A stretch of DNA of 8,921 nt from an uncultured Pseudomonadota bacterium (GCA_937863215.1 CALMFQ010000672.1:1-8921), one strand, 5' to 3'. Shown: positions 1-7,133, counted from the first letter of the stretch. Notes: generated by a model not told the origin, from the letters alone. Program-made: numbers and translations.

Positions 1-530
1 TTGCGCGAGAAATCCTGCGACAGCTTGGTCAGCCGATCCATGATCTGCCGCACCTGCTCGCGCGGTTCCGGCGGCAGATTGACGCCGCTTTGCTCGAATT
101 CGTCCAGCGCCTGCTGACGCGCCAGCACGTCGATCGGATCGCTCACCTGCAGTGCCTTGAAACGCTGGTACAGCTCCGGGCTCTGCATTGCCTTGGTGAA
201 CAGCGACGCCAGCTTCAGCTCGCATTCCTCGGCCGCCTTGCGCACCGCGGCATCGGGGCTGACCTCGGCCAGCAGGTTGGCCGGGCCGGAGACATCCTGC
301 ACCAGGCTATCCAGCCGGTTCCACGCCTGCAGCGTGTTCTGCAGCGTTACCTGCGGCAACGGCAGCTTTTCCAGCGTGGCGATGCGACTCTTGGCCTCAC
401 CCAACATCTGCTCGCATTGCGTGCTCAGCTCGGCCGGGCCGGGCTGCGGAAACGCCCCAGACATTGCCGCCTGCAATTGCAGCGACATGCACGACAGGGC
501 CAGGCTCAAGGTCAGCGCTTTGATTTTCAT
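1..530 (-). CDS. M3-family oligopeptidase with signal peptide, N-terminal part (3' end outside window)
   Basis: Only the first 176 codons are visible; the gene runs off the left edge, so the zinc-binding HEXXH motif cannot be checked. Residues 1-21 look like a Sec signal peptide: MKIK, a hydrophobic stretch, then LQA before AMSG. The following segment matches the N-terminal helical lobe of thimet/oligopeptidase A-type enzymes, with SPDAAVRKAAEECELKL at residues 91-107 and MDRLTKLSQDFSR at 164-176. M3 enzymes are zinc endopeptidases that cut short peptides; many bacterial members are cytoplasmic, so the leader suggests a periplasmic or membrane-exposed form. The start lies 2 nt after the stop of the substrate-binding protein gene, with GAGG (539-542, minus strand) 8 nt before the ATG, which supports this start and translational coupling. 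Family assignment comes from remembered motifs, without a database search. Confidence 0.85.
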   Translation of the reverse strand, partial: MKIKALTLSLALSCMSLQLQAAMSGAFPQPGPAELSTQCEQMLGEAKSRIATLEKLPLPQVTLQNTLQAWNRLDSLVQDVSGPANLLAEVSPDAAVRKAAEECELKLASLFTKAMQSPELYQRFKALQVSDPIDVLARQQALDEFEQSGVNLPPEPREQVRQIMDRLTKLSQDFSR

Positions 531-532
531 GC

Positions 533-2326
533 TCAATGCCTCGCAGCAGCGGCCTTGATGGCCGGATCGATATCGAGATACAGGTAGTGCGGCATATTGT
601 CCGGATGCGGTTTGTAGCCGCTGATCCACGGCTGCGCCAGCGAGGTGCGGATGCGATGGCTGTTGACGATCCATGGCGCATAGGCGGCGACGATGCGGCT
701 CATCTGCCGCAGCTTGGCGTTGCGCGCCGGCGAATCCGGCGAGGTGGCAATGTCTTCGTACAGCCGGTCGAATTCCTTGCTGCGGAAGCGCGACTCATTG
801 CCGGGGCCGGCGTTCGGGCCGTACAGCAGCTGCATGAAATTCTCGGCGTCCGGATAATCCGCGCCCCAGGCAGCGCCGGCGAACTGGTACTGGCCCGACT
901 GGCGGGTTTTCACCAGTTCGGAGAACGGCATTTTGCGGATATCCAGCTTGATACCGATGGCTTTCAGGCTCTTGACCAGGAATTCCTCGTAATCGCGCCG
1001 GTCGCCGCCAGTCTGGGTGGTATAAGTGATCGCCAGCGGCTTGCCGTCCGGCAACTGGCGCCAGCCGTCGCCGTCGCGATCCCTGTAGCCGAAGCGGTCG
1101 AGCAGCGCATTGGCACGCGCCGGGCTGTAGCTGCCAAGCACGTTCTTGAACCCGGAGTCGTAGCCGGTGATGCCGGGCGCAATCGGCGACTGTGCCGCCA
1201 GCGCCTGGTTGTTGCCGATCACCGCAATTGCCTTGGCCTGGTTCAGCGACATCGCTATCGCGCGGCGCAAGGCAATCTTCTCCGGCGCGTAGCCGCCCAG
1301 CACCGGGTTGTCCATATTGAACTGCAGATAGGTCAGATCGGCCTCCGGCTCGCGGAAATAGCGCACGCCGCGCTTCACGTAGGCCGCGCCGAGCTTGCCG
1401 CCGGGCGCGACGATGCGGGTGAATTCCGCGCCCAGCCCCTGCAGCACATCCAGCTCGCCGCTCTCGAACGCCAGGAACGAGCCTTGCGCGCTTTCGATGA
1501 TGCGGATATCGATGGTGCCAATGCGCGGCAGGCTCTTGCCCGCCAGCTGGCGTGCCACCTCGGCATCGACTCCCTGCGCACCCGGCGCCGGCGAATAACT
1601 GGCGCCGCGAAACTGCGGATTGGCCTGCAGCACGATGCGGGTGGCACGCTTCCATTCTTTGAGCACATACGGCCCGGTGCCGACCGGATGCGCGTCGAAA
1701 TCGGCGCCGTATTGCTGCACCACCTCGCGCGCTACCGCGGCAGTGGCCGGCGCGGCGAGGATGTTCGGCAGGTTGTAATCGGTTTTCTTCAGCCGGATTT
1801 GCAGCGTGTAGCGATCGATGGCGCGCAGGCCGTCGATGGGCTGGTCGTAATTGAATTTGCCACTTTTCTTCGCCGCGTCGATTTTCTCGTCCAGCCCGAT
1901 CACCTTGCCCTTGAGCATGAAATCCCACGGCGCCTTGCCGGTCGGATCGACCAGCCGTTGCAGGCTGTAGACGAAATCCTGCGCGGTCAGCTCGCGCGGC
2001 TTGCCGCCGAACGCCGCATCGGGAGTGAAATAGATGCCCTGGCGGATGCGGAAGGTAAAGCGTTTGCCGTTTTCGTCGATCTGCGGCAAAGCCTCCGCAG
2101 CCAGCGGCACCAGCTTCTGCGGCCGCGCCAGGTAGTCGTAGCCGAGCAGCGTTTCGTAGATATTGCTGGTAACGTCGAGCGAATAACGGTCGGAATAGGC
2201 AGCGGGGTCGAAACCGGTTTCCGGCGCCTCGAAATAGGCATGCAATACCTTGGCCGGATCGGCTGCGGCAGCGGCACCGCTGGCGAGCAAGGCGGCGAGA
2301 ACAAGACAACGCAGAGGGTTAAACAT
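533..2326 (-). CDS. Peptide-type ABC transporter substrate-binding protein (SBP_bac_5 family)
   Basis: 597 aa, normal to slightly long for the oligopeptide/dipeptide-binding family (DppA/OppA type). Residues 1-21 form a Sec signal peptide (hydrophobic core, then AAAAADPAK), and there is no lipobox Cys, so a soluble periplasmic protein is expected. Family marks are an early SNIYETLLGYD (54-64), the RFTFRIRQGIYFTPDA segment (89-104), HPVGTGPYVLKEW (213-225), a DRDGDGW loop (416-422), and WGADYPDAENFMQLLYGPN (487-505). Such proteins capture peptides, or sometimes nickel, haem or sugars, for an ABC permease; the ligand cannot be read from sequence. No permease or ATPase subunit lies upstream, so it may be an orphan receptor or serve a transporter encoded elsewhere. 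The gene downstream is an exported M3 peptidase, which favours peptide as ligand. The ATG at 2326 is chosen because the signal peptide begins there; its ribosome binding site is weak. Confidence 0.93.
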   Translation of the reverse strand: MFNPLRCLVLAALLASGAAAAADPAKVLHAYFEAPETGFDPAAYSDRYSLDVTSNIYETLLGYDYLARPQKLVPLAAEALPQIDENGKRFTFRIRQGIYFTPDAAFGGKPRELTAQDFVYSLQRLVDPTGKAPWDFMLKGKVIGLDEKIDAAKKSGKFNYDQPIDGLRAIDRYTLQIRLKKTDYNLPNILAAPATAAVAREVVQQYGADFDAHPVGTGPYVLKEWKRATRIVLQANPQFRGASYSPAPGAQGVDAEVARQLAGKSLPRIGTIDIRIIESAQGSFLAFESGELDVLQGLGAEFTRIVAPGGKLGAAYVKRGVRYFREPEADLTYLQFNMDNPVLGGYAPEKIALRRAIAMSLNQAKAIAVIGNNQALAAQSPIAPGITGYDSGFKNVLGSYSPARANALLDRFGYRDRDGDGWRQLPDGKPLAITYTTQTGGDRRDYEEFLVKSLKAIGIKLDIRKMPFSELVKTRQSGQYQFAGAAWGADYPDAENFMQLLYGPNAGPGNESRFRSKEFDRLYEDIATSPDSPARNAKLRQMSRIVAAYAPWIVNSHRIRTSLAQPWISGYKPHPDNMPHYLYLDIDPAIKAAAARH

Positions 2327-2361
2327 GCGGCATCGACAAATCTAGAGCAATTAATCCAGCA

Positions 2362-2391
2362 TCGATACCATGAGCCGCGCCGGTCTGTAAA
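2362..2391 (-). promoter_or_regulatory. Candidate sigma-70 promoter for the substrate-binding protein/peptidase pair
   Basis: On the minus strand TTTACA (2386-2391) is followed after 18 nt by TATCGA (2362-2367). Transcription would start near 2354 and give a leader of about 28 nt. The -10 is a poor match (3 of 6), so this is a placement by spacing and position rather than a strong call. Confidence 0.3.
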
Positions 2392-2397
2392 GCCGGA

Positions 2398-2417
2398 TTG
2401 CCGGCCGCGGCCGGCAA
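2398..2417. repeat. Perfect 20-bp GC-rich palindrome between the ATPase and the substrate-binding protein gene
   Basis: TTGCCGGCCGCGGCCGGCAA reads identically on both strands. It sits 73 nt past the stop of the ATPase gene and about 70 nt before the next start. No T-run follows on either strand, so it is not a standard intrinsic terminator. It could be a weak or Rho-assisted terminator, an mRNA 3'-end stabiliser, or a binding site for a dimeric protein. Confidence 0.7.
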
Positions 2418-2489
2418 GCATAGCGAAATCAGTGCCTTGCCCATGATTCTGCTGCCGACGAATTCATTATGCGACCGGCATCGTCTGAA

Positions 2490-5171
2490 CTATAGACGGC
2501 GCAGCAGCTTGCGTGCCTCATCCAGCAGCAACACGCTGGATGCCACCGCCACCGCCAATGCCCAATCCGCGGCACGCAGGCCTGTGGTGCCGAACAACTT
2601 CTGTGCCGGCGTCCATTGCACCACCAGCAGTTGCAGCAGCAGCACCGCCAGCAAGGCCCCCCAGAGCTTGCCGTTGCGCCAACAGTGACGCCCCAGTGCA
2701 CTGCCATGCTCGACACGCGCATTGAAGATATTGAAGAACTGGAACAGCACGAAGCCAGTGAATGCCAGCGTGTGCGCGTAGGCGTGGCCAAGGCCGCTGT
2801 ACTGTGCATGGGCGAACAGGCCCAGCGTGCCGGCTGCCATGGTGATGCCGTACAGCAACAGCCGACCGAAACGGCGCCACGACAGGATGCCGGAATCGCG
2901 CTTGCGCGGCGGCTCGTGCATGATGCCGCTACGTGCCGGATCGAGGCCAAGCGTCATTGCCGGCGGGCCATCCATGATGATGTTGATCCACAGCAGCTGG
3001 ATCGCGCTGAACGGCGCCGGCAGCCCTAGCAGCGACGCGCCGAGCACGCTGAGAATGGCGCCGATATTGGTGGATAGCTGGAAGCGCACGAACTTGACGA
3101 TATTGTCGTAAATTGTCCGTCCTTCGCGCACCGCGTTGACGATGCTGGCGAAATTATCGTCGGTCAGCACCATGCTCGCCGCCTCACGCGTGACCGCAGT
3201 GCCGCTGATACCCATCGCCACGCCGATATCGGCATGCTTCAGTGCCGGCGCGTCGTTGACGCCGTCACCGGTCATTGCCACGACATGGCCGTTGGCGCGC
3301 AATGCCTGCACCAGCCGCACTTTGTGCTCCGGCGTAACACGCGCGAACACCGCCACCTGCTCAGCCAGGCGGCGCAGTTCGGCATCGGGCAGTGCATCGA
3401 TATCACTGCCACTCAGTACCGTACCCGCCAGCCCCAGTTCCTGCGCAATCGCCAGCGCGGTTGCCGGATGATCGCCGGTGATCATTTTCACGCAAATACC
3501 GGCGCTGTGGCATTCGGCGATTGCGGTGCGCGCTTCTGGGCGCGGCGGGTCGATCAAGCCGATCAACCCCAGCAGCTCCAGTTGCTGCGCCTCTTGCGCC
3601 AGCCCGGCGGAATCACCCGGCAGTGGCAGGCGCCGCCGCGCCACTGCCAGCACCCGCAGTGCCTGTGCCGCGAGCCGGTCGTTCTGCTGCAGCACCCGCT
3701 CGCGCCACGCCCGATCCAGCGGCAGCACCCCGGTGTCGGTGACGATCTGCGAGCAACGCGGTAACAACACGTCGGGAGCGCCCTTGAGGTATAACAGCGC
3801 CCCGTCGTCGGCGCGATGCAGCGTGGCCATGAACTTGTGCGCCGAATCGAACGGAATCTCTGCCAAGCGCGGCAGACGCGTCTGCCACTGCGCGCCATCC
3901 AGCCCGGCCTTGGCGGCCAGCACCAGCAGCGCCCCCTCGGTCGGATCGCCAATCAGTTCGCCAGCCGCAACCCGTGCATCGTTACACAGCAGCAGCGGTA
4001 GCAACAGTTCGTCCAGTTCACCTGCGCCGAGCGGCTGGCCGGCACGGTTGATACTGCCCTGCGACTGGTAGCCCTCGCCACTGACTTGATATTCGCGGCC
4101 ACGGAACCATAGCGCGCGCGCCGTCATCTGGTTCATGGTCAGCGTCCCGGTTTTATCGGAGCAGATCACGGTGGTGCAGCCAAGTGTTTCCACCGCCGCC
4201 AGTTTTTTCAGGATGGCACGCTGGCGCGCCATGCGCCGCATTCCCAGCGCCAGCGTCACCGTCACCACTGCCGGCAGCCCTTCGGGGATCGCCGCCACCG
4301 CCAGCGCCAGCGAAGTCAGCAGCAACTCGTTCAGCGCTTCGCCGCGCAGCAGGCCCAGCGCCATAATCAGCACCGCCACTACGGCGGCGATCAGCGCCAG
4401 TCGCCGCCCGAGCCGATCCAGCTCATGCTGCAGCGGCGTTGGCGCCTCCTGCGCCTGTTCCAGCAAGCCGGTGATGCGCCCCATTTCGGTCGCCATGCCG
4501 GTGGCGCTCACCAGCAGCTCGGCGCGGCCACGGGTGACCACGGTATTCATGAACAGCATTGCGGACCGCTCCGCCAGCGGCGTGTCGGCTGCCACCGCAG
4601 CGGTGGATTTCGCCAGCGGCTGCGATTCGCCGGTAAGCGCCGCTTCGACGGCCTCCAGATTGTGCGCCACCAGCAGCCGCCCGTCCGCCGGCACCTTGTC
4701 GCCCGCTTCCAGCAGTACGATGTCGCCCGGCACCAGCTGCGCTGCGGCGATTTCGCGCTGTTGCCCGTCGCGCCGCACCCGTGCACGACTCGCCAGCATT
4801 TGCCGCAGCGCCGCCAGGCTGCGTTCGGCGCGAAACTCCTGATAAAAGCCGAGTGTCGCGTTACATACCGTCACCGCCAGAATCACCAGCGTATCGCGCA
4901 GATCGCCAATTGCACCGGCCAGCAGTGCGGCGGCCAGCAACACCAGCACCAGCAGGCTGCGAAACTGCTCGGCGAACAGCCGCCACGGCGCTCGTGGCGG
5001 CTGCTCGCCAAGCTGGTTCGGGCCGTAGTGCGTCAGCCGGCACTGCGCTTCGCTATCCGCCAGGCCTTCCATCCGGGCGGTGAGACCGGTAAGCGCAGCG
5101 CCAGGTGCTTGCGCCCAGATCGGGGCGGCGGTATCTGCGCGATCGACAGCGGGACCGGAAGTGGCGGGCAT
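2490..5171 (-). CDS. P-type calcium-transporting ATPase (P2A, SPCA/PMR1-like)
   Basis: 893 aa, full length for a P2A pump, which uses ATP to export Ca2+ (sometimes Mn2+) across the inner membrane. In order: cation-ATPase N-terminal region (about 22-60), two helices (about 71-110), actuator domain with TGES (180-183), two helices including PEGLP (296-300), phosphorylation site ICSDKTGTLT with Asp339, nucleotide-binding domain with KGAPD (463-467), hinge TGDGVNDAP (634-642), then the C-terminal helices. By alignment from memory to SERCA, Glu297, Asn730 and Asp734 keep Ca2+ site II. Ala705 replaces the M5 Glu and Met733 the M6 Thr of site I, as in SPCA/PMR1 pumps (RFQLSTNIGA; LLWINIIMDGPPA). The ATG at 5171 allows the complete N-terminal domain; its ribosome binding site is weak. 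It is transcribed divergently from the SDR gene. Substrate is inferred; Ca2+ is likely, Mn2+ possible. Confidence 0.95.
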   Translation of the reverse strand: MPATSGPAVDRADTAAPIWAQAPGAALTGLTARMEGLADSEAQCRLTHYGPNQLGEQPPRAPWRLFAEQFRSLLVLVLLAAALLAGAIGDLRDTLVILAVTVCNATLGFYQEFRAERSLAALRQMLASRARVRRDGQQREIAAAQLVPGDIVLLEAGDKVPADGRLLVAHNLEAVEAALTGESQPLAKSTAAVAADTPLAERSAMLFMNTVVTRGRAELLVSATGMATEMGRITGLLEQAQEAPTPLQHELDRLGRRLALIAAVVAVLIMALGLLRGEALNELLLTSLALAVAAIPEGLPAVVTVTLALGMRRMARQRAILKKLAAVETLGCTTVICSDKTGTLTMNQMTARALWFRGREYQVSGEGYQSQGSINRAGQPLGAGELDELLLPLLLCNDARVAAGELIGDPTEGALLVLAAKAGLDGAQWQTRLPRLAEIPFDSAHKFMATLHRADDGALLYLKGAPDVLLPRCSQIVTDTGVLPLDRAWRERVLQQNDRLAAQALRVLAVARRRLPLPGDSAGLAQEAQQLELLGLIGLIDPPRPEARTAIAECHSAGICVKMITGDHPATALAIAQELGLAGTVLSGSDIDALPDAELRRLAEQVAVFARVTPEHKVRLVQALRANGHVVAMTGDGVNDAPALKHADIGVAMGISGTAVTREAASMVLTDDNFASIVNAVREGRTIYDNIVKFVRFQLSTNIGAILSVLGASLLGLPAPFSAIQLLWINIIMDGPPAMTLGLDPARSGIMHEPPRKRDSGILSWRRFGRLLLYGITMAAGTLGLFAHAQYSGLGHAYAHTLAFTGFVLFQFFNIFNARVEHGSALGRHCWRNGKLWGALLAVLLLQLLVVQWTPAQKLFGTTGLRAADWALAVAVASSVLLLDEARKLLRRL

Positions 5172-5232
5172 GAGCTTTCAGACGTTCCAGAATCGGGATA
5201 GGGTGCGCCGGGGAATCGGGCGATCGTCTGTT

Positions 5233-5238
5233 ATTCTA
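5233..5238 (-). promoter_or_regulatory. Candidate -10 element for the Ca2+ ATPase gene
   Basis: TAGAAT on the minus strand matches the sigma-70 -10 consensus at 5 of 6 positions and would give a leader of about 54 nt. The upstream -35 candidates (TTGTGC with a 15-nt spacer) are poor. The same bases on the plus strand (TATTCT) could serve the divergent SDR gene, so the 97-bp gap may hold overlapping promoters. Confidence 0.28.
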
Positions 5239-5268
5239 GCCGCTTCGCCCACAGCACAAACAAGCATC

Positions 5269-6120
5269 ATGCCCGCACAACGTTCCATCCTGATTACCGG
5301 CTGCTCCAGCGGCATTGGCCTGTGCGTCGCCAAAGGGCTGCAACAACGCGGCTGGCGCGTGTTTGCCAGCGCCCGCAAAGCCGCCGACGTGGTCATGCTG
5401 CAGCAGGCCGGACTGGAAGCGCTGCAACTGGACGTGGACGACAGCGATTCGATCCGCGCCGCGGTGGCCGCCGTACTGCAAGCCAGCGGCGGCAGGCTCG
5501 ATGCACTGTTCAACAATGCCGGCTACGGCCAGCCGGGCGCAGTCGAGGATATTCCGCGCGCAGCGTTGCGTGCGCAGTTCGAAACCAATCTGTTCGGCAC
5601 CTGGGAACTGACCAATTGCGTGATCCCGATCATGCGCAGGCAAGGTGCTGGCCGCATCCTGTTCGACAGTTCGGTGCTGGGGTTCGCAGCGATGCCGTAT
5701 CGCGGCGCCTACAACGCCAGCAAATTCGCCATGGAGGGCATGGCCGACACCCTGCGACTGGAAATGCTCGGCAGCGGCATCGAGGTAGTACTGATCGAGC
5801 CGGGGCCGATTATCAGCCGTTTTCGCGCCAACGCGGCAGTGCAGTTCCGCCGTTTCATCGACCCGCACACCAGCCATCACCGCAAGGCTTATGCGGCCAT
5901 GCAGGCGCGGCTGGACAAGCCCGGCCCGGCAGCCAAGTTCACACTGCCACCGCAAGCGGTACTGGCGGCGGTGATCGACGCGCTGGAAGCGCGCCGGCCG
6001 CGGGCGCGCTACCGGGTCACCACGCCAACCCGGCTGTTCGCCATCGCCAAGCGCCTGCTGCCGACCCGGCTACTGGACAAGCTGTTGCTGCTGGGCGTGC
6101 GGGACGAGCAACAAAGTTGA
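5269..6120 (+). CDS. SDR-family NAD(P)-dependent oxidoreductase, YbbO-like
   Basis: 283 aa cytosolic classical short-chain dehydrogenase. The Rossmann nucleotide-binding motif TGCSSGIG is at residues 10-17, NNAG at 82-85, catalytic Ser in DSS (133-135), and Tyr148/Lys152 in YNASK. IEPGPI (177-182) follows the sixth strand. Arg36 and Lys37 after the second strand (ASARK) favour NADP(H). The order GCSSGIGL, NNAGYG, IEPGPI..RF, and the C-terminal RYRVTTPTRL with KRLLPTRLLDKLLL, resemble E. coli YbbO, an NADP-dependent aldehyde reductase, as I remember it; the substrate here is unknown. The ATG at 5269 puts the Rossmann motif ten residues in, as usual. In-frame starts further upstream (for example 5170) would overlap the ATPase start and add an unconserved tail. 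No clear ribosome binding site precedes 5269. The stop codon lies inside the promoter of the next gene. Confidence 0.9.
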   Translation: MPAQRSILITGCSSGIGLCVAKGLQQRGWRVFASARKAADVVMLQQAGLEALQLDVDDSDSIRAAVAAVLQASGGRLDALFNNAGYGQPGAVEDIPRAALRAQFETNLFGTWELTNCVIPIMRRQGAGRILFDSSVLGFAAMPYRGAYNASKFAMEGMADTLRLEMLGSGIEVVLIEPGPIISRFRANAAVQFRRFIDPHTSHHRKAYAAMQARLDKPGPAAKFTLPPQAVLAAVIDALEARRPRARYRVTTPTRLFAIAKRLLPTRLLDKLLLLGVRDEQQS

Positions 6121-6126
6121 TATAAT
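6118..6126 (+). promoter_or_regulatory. Extended -10 promoter of the DUF3460 gene
   Basis: TGATATAAT is a full match to the extended -10 consensus (TGnTATAAT). No good -35 lies upstream, which is typical of this class. Its TGA is the stop codon of the SDR gene. Transcription should start near 6133, leaving a leader of roughly 27 nt. Confidence 0.65.
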
Positions 6127-6146
6127 CGCCCGGTTAACGATTCGCC

Positions 6147-6151
6147 AAGGA
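6147..6151 (+). promoter_or_regulatory. Ribosome binding site that fixes the DUF3460 start at 6160
   Basis: AAGGA lies 8 nt before the ATG at 6160. It touches the in-frame ATG at 6151, which therefore cannot use it. Confidence 0.6.
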
Positions 6152-6159
6152 TGCGGCAA

Positions 6160-6354
6160 ATGGCTCAGGATATTGAATACGTTTCGGAATTCACCAAATT
6201 CATGACCGAGTTTCTCGACAGGAACCCGGAACAGAAAACGCAACAGGTAAAGAACCGCTCTACCTGGTGGGATCGTGAACTCGACCGCGAAATCTACGAC
6301 GGTTTCGACAAGGCGAAGATCAAGCAGAAATCGTATGTCTATCAGCCGGACTGA
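6160..6354 (+). CDS. DUF3460 family small protein
   Basis: 64 aa, hydrophilic, with no signal peptide or membrane segment. The pattern SEFTKFMTEFLDRNPE near the N-terminus, a central RSTWWDRELD (33-42), and the ending KIKQKSYVYQ match the DUF3460 family, short proteins of unknown function found mainly in Betaproteobacteria. The start at 6160 is preferred over 6151 because of Shine-Dalgarno spacing. It has its own extended -10 promoter and a strong terminator, so it is probably expressed as a single-gene transcript, with some read-through possible from the SDR gene. The family call rests on remembered motifs; function is unknown. Confidence 0.88.
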   Translation: MAQDIEYVSEFTKFMTEFLDRNPEQKTQQVKNRSTWWDRELDREIYDGFDKAKIKQKSYVYQPD

Positions 6355-6363
6355 TCCCCGCCG

Positions 6364-6382
6364 CGTCTGATACATCCAGACG
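6364..6382. repeat. Short inverted repeat CGTCTG/CAGACG before the terminator
   Basis: CGTCTG (6364-6369) and CAGACG (6377-6382) form a 6-bp stem with a 7-nt loop just after the DUF3460 stop and 2 nt before the main terminator stem. The arms share the GTCTG core of Neisseriaceae DNA uptake sequences, but are not a full match to any dialect I know. Confidence 0.4.
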
Positions 6383-6384
6383 GA

Positions 6385-6426
6385 AAAAGCCAACGGCCCG
6401 GAATCGACTCCGGGCCGTTGGCTTTT
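6385..6426. terminator. Bidirectional intrinsic terminator between DUF3460 and luxR-type genes
   Basis: Perfect 18-bp arms (6385-6402 and 6409-6426) enclose a 6-nt loop. The stem core is GCCAACGGCCCGGA and its complement. The plus strand ends in TTTTC, and the minus strand ends in TTTTT (6384-6388 read in reverse), so it can stop both the DUF3460 transcript and the convergent regulator, whose stop codon is 8 nt away. Confidence 0.93.
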
Positions 6427-6433
6427 CTGCACA

Positions 6434-6976
6434 TCAAGCCGGACGCACCGCCGCGCTGCCGGCCAACTGATCGTACAACCGCGCCAGCTCGGCCAGCGAG
6501 TTGACCCCCAGCTTGCGCTGCACGCGCGCGCGGTGAATTTCCACCGTGCGCGGGCTGATACCGAAGCGCCGCGCGATTTCCTTGGTCGACAGCCCCTGCG
6601 CCACCAGCGAAAACACCTGCTGCTCGCGCGCGGTAAGAAACCCGACCACACCGACCGCCGCATCGGCCATATCCTCACCGCCGGTCACGACCACCGGCGG
6701 CAATTCGCTGTTGGCACACAGCTCGAACAACTCCTGATGCCGGCAGCAGTGCTGGTAAGCCTGCTGATAATCGCCCAGCGCCGCAGCCCAGCGCGAACGC
6801 AACCGGGCAATCAGCATTTGCGCCATCAGATCGAGCCGCTCGCCGCGCTGCAGCTCCAGTTGCCGCAGGCTCGCCAGCGCAGCACAATAATCGCCTGCAT
6901 CGCTCAGGCAAATTGCTTCCACCACACGCGCATGCGTGTTTCTGGCGCAATCCAGCAAAACCTCATCTGGCGCCAT
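6434..6976 (-). CDS. LuxR/NarL-type transcriptional regulator with TPR-like N-terminus
   Basis: 180 aa. The C-terminal residues 113-168 are a clear LuxR-type helix-turn-helix: FLTAREQQVFSLVAQGLSTK, then EIARRFGISPRTVEIHRARV with the recognition helix near 141-152, then QRKLGVNSLAELARLY. The N-terminal 90 residues lack the Asp and Lys marks of a response-regulator receiver and are too short for an autoinducer domain. They contain two helix-pair segments of TPR style (SDAGDYCAALASLRQL, 25-40; WAAALGDYQQAYQHC, 63-77), loosely like the MalT-type regulators. Six Cys occur before residue 90 (10, 23, 31, 77, 78, 87), some beside His76 and His80. Starting at 6976 is favoured by a strong GAGGTGG 5 nt upstream; an in-frame ATG at 7081 lacks such a site. 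The signal and targets are unknown. It converges on DUF3460 and shares its terminator. Confidence 0.88.
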   Translation of the reverse strand: MAPDEVLLDCARNTHARVVEAICLSDAGDYCAALASLRQLELQRGERLDLMAQMLIARLRSRWAAALGDYQQAYQHCCRHQELFELCANSELPPVVVTGGEDMADAAVGVVGFLTAREQQVFSLVAQGLSTKEIARRFGISPRTVEIHRARVQRKLGVNSLAELARLYDQLAGSAAVRPA

Positions 6977-6981
6977 TCGTT

Positions 6982-6988
6982 CCACCTC
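6982..6988 (-). promoter_or_regulatory. Strong ribosome binding site that fixes the luxR-type start
   Basis: GAGGTGG on the minus strand, 5 nt before the ATG at 6976. It decides for the 180-aa product over a 215-aa version starting at 7081. Confidence 0.75.
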
Positions 6989-7100
6989 GTATTGCTGTCC
7001 CCTCGGGGCCGCTGCAAAGCAACTGCCACTCTTCGACTGTTTTTGTATCCGCGGTAGTTCACGCACGCAGCCGACGCACATGACATTGTTATATTAGTGG

Positions 7101-7130
7101 ATTGTATTCCAGCCGCATGGCATCAGGCAA
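7101..7130 (-). promoter_or_regulatory. Candidate sigma-70 promoter of the luxR-type regulator
   Basis: On the minus strand TTGCCT (7125-7130), an 18-nt spacer and TACAAT (7101-7106; 5 of 6 matches). The start would be near 7094, giving a leader of roughly 115 nt before the ATG at 6976. A second possible -10 (TATAAC) lies just downstream. Confidence 0.42.
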
Positions 7131-7133
7131 ACC

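Noticed and set aside
1042..1080. EF-hand-like DxDxDG loop in the substrate-binding protein as a link to the Ca2+ pump
   Set aside because: Similar D-x-D-G-D-G loops are common in this receptor family, so they give no special link to calcium.
2319..2444. 41-aa minus-strand frame that overlaps the substrate-binding protein start by 8 nt
   Set aside because: Could be a coupled leader peptide, but it has no Shine-Dalgarno sequence, contains the palindrome, and its translation is unremarkable.
536..2446. Long plus-strand open frame opposite the substrate-binding protein gene
   Set aside because: Its translation is rich in Arg, Gln, His and Ala with no domain, as expected for the antisense of a GC-rich gene; the minus strand has a signal peptide and family motifs.
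5080..5268. Upstream in-frame starts for the SDR gene
   Set aside because: They run into the ATPase gene and add an unconserved tail before the Rossmann motif, which is already at the usual distance from 5269.
6977..7081. Longer 215-aa version of the LuxR-type regulator starting at 7081
   Set aside because: The strong GAGGTGG before 6976 and the lack of such a site before 7081 favour the shorter protein.
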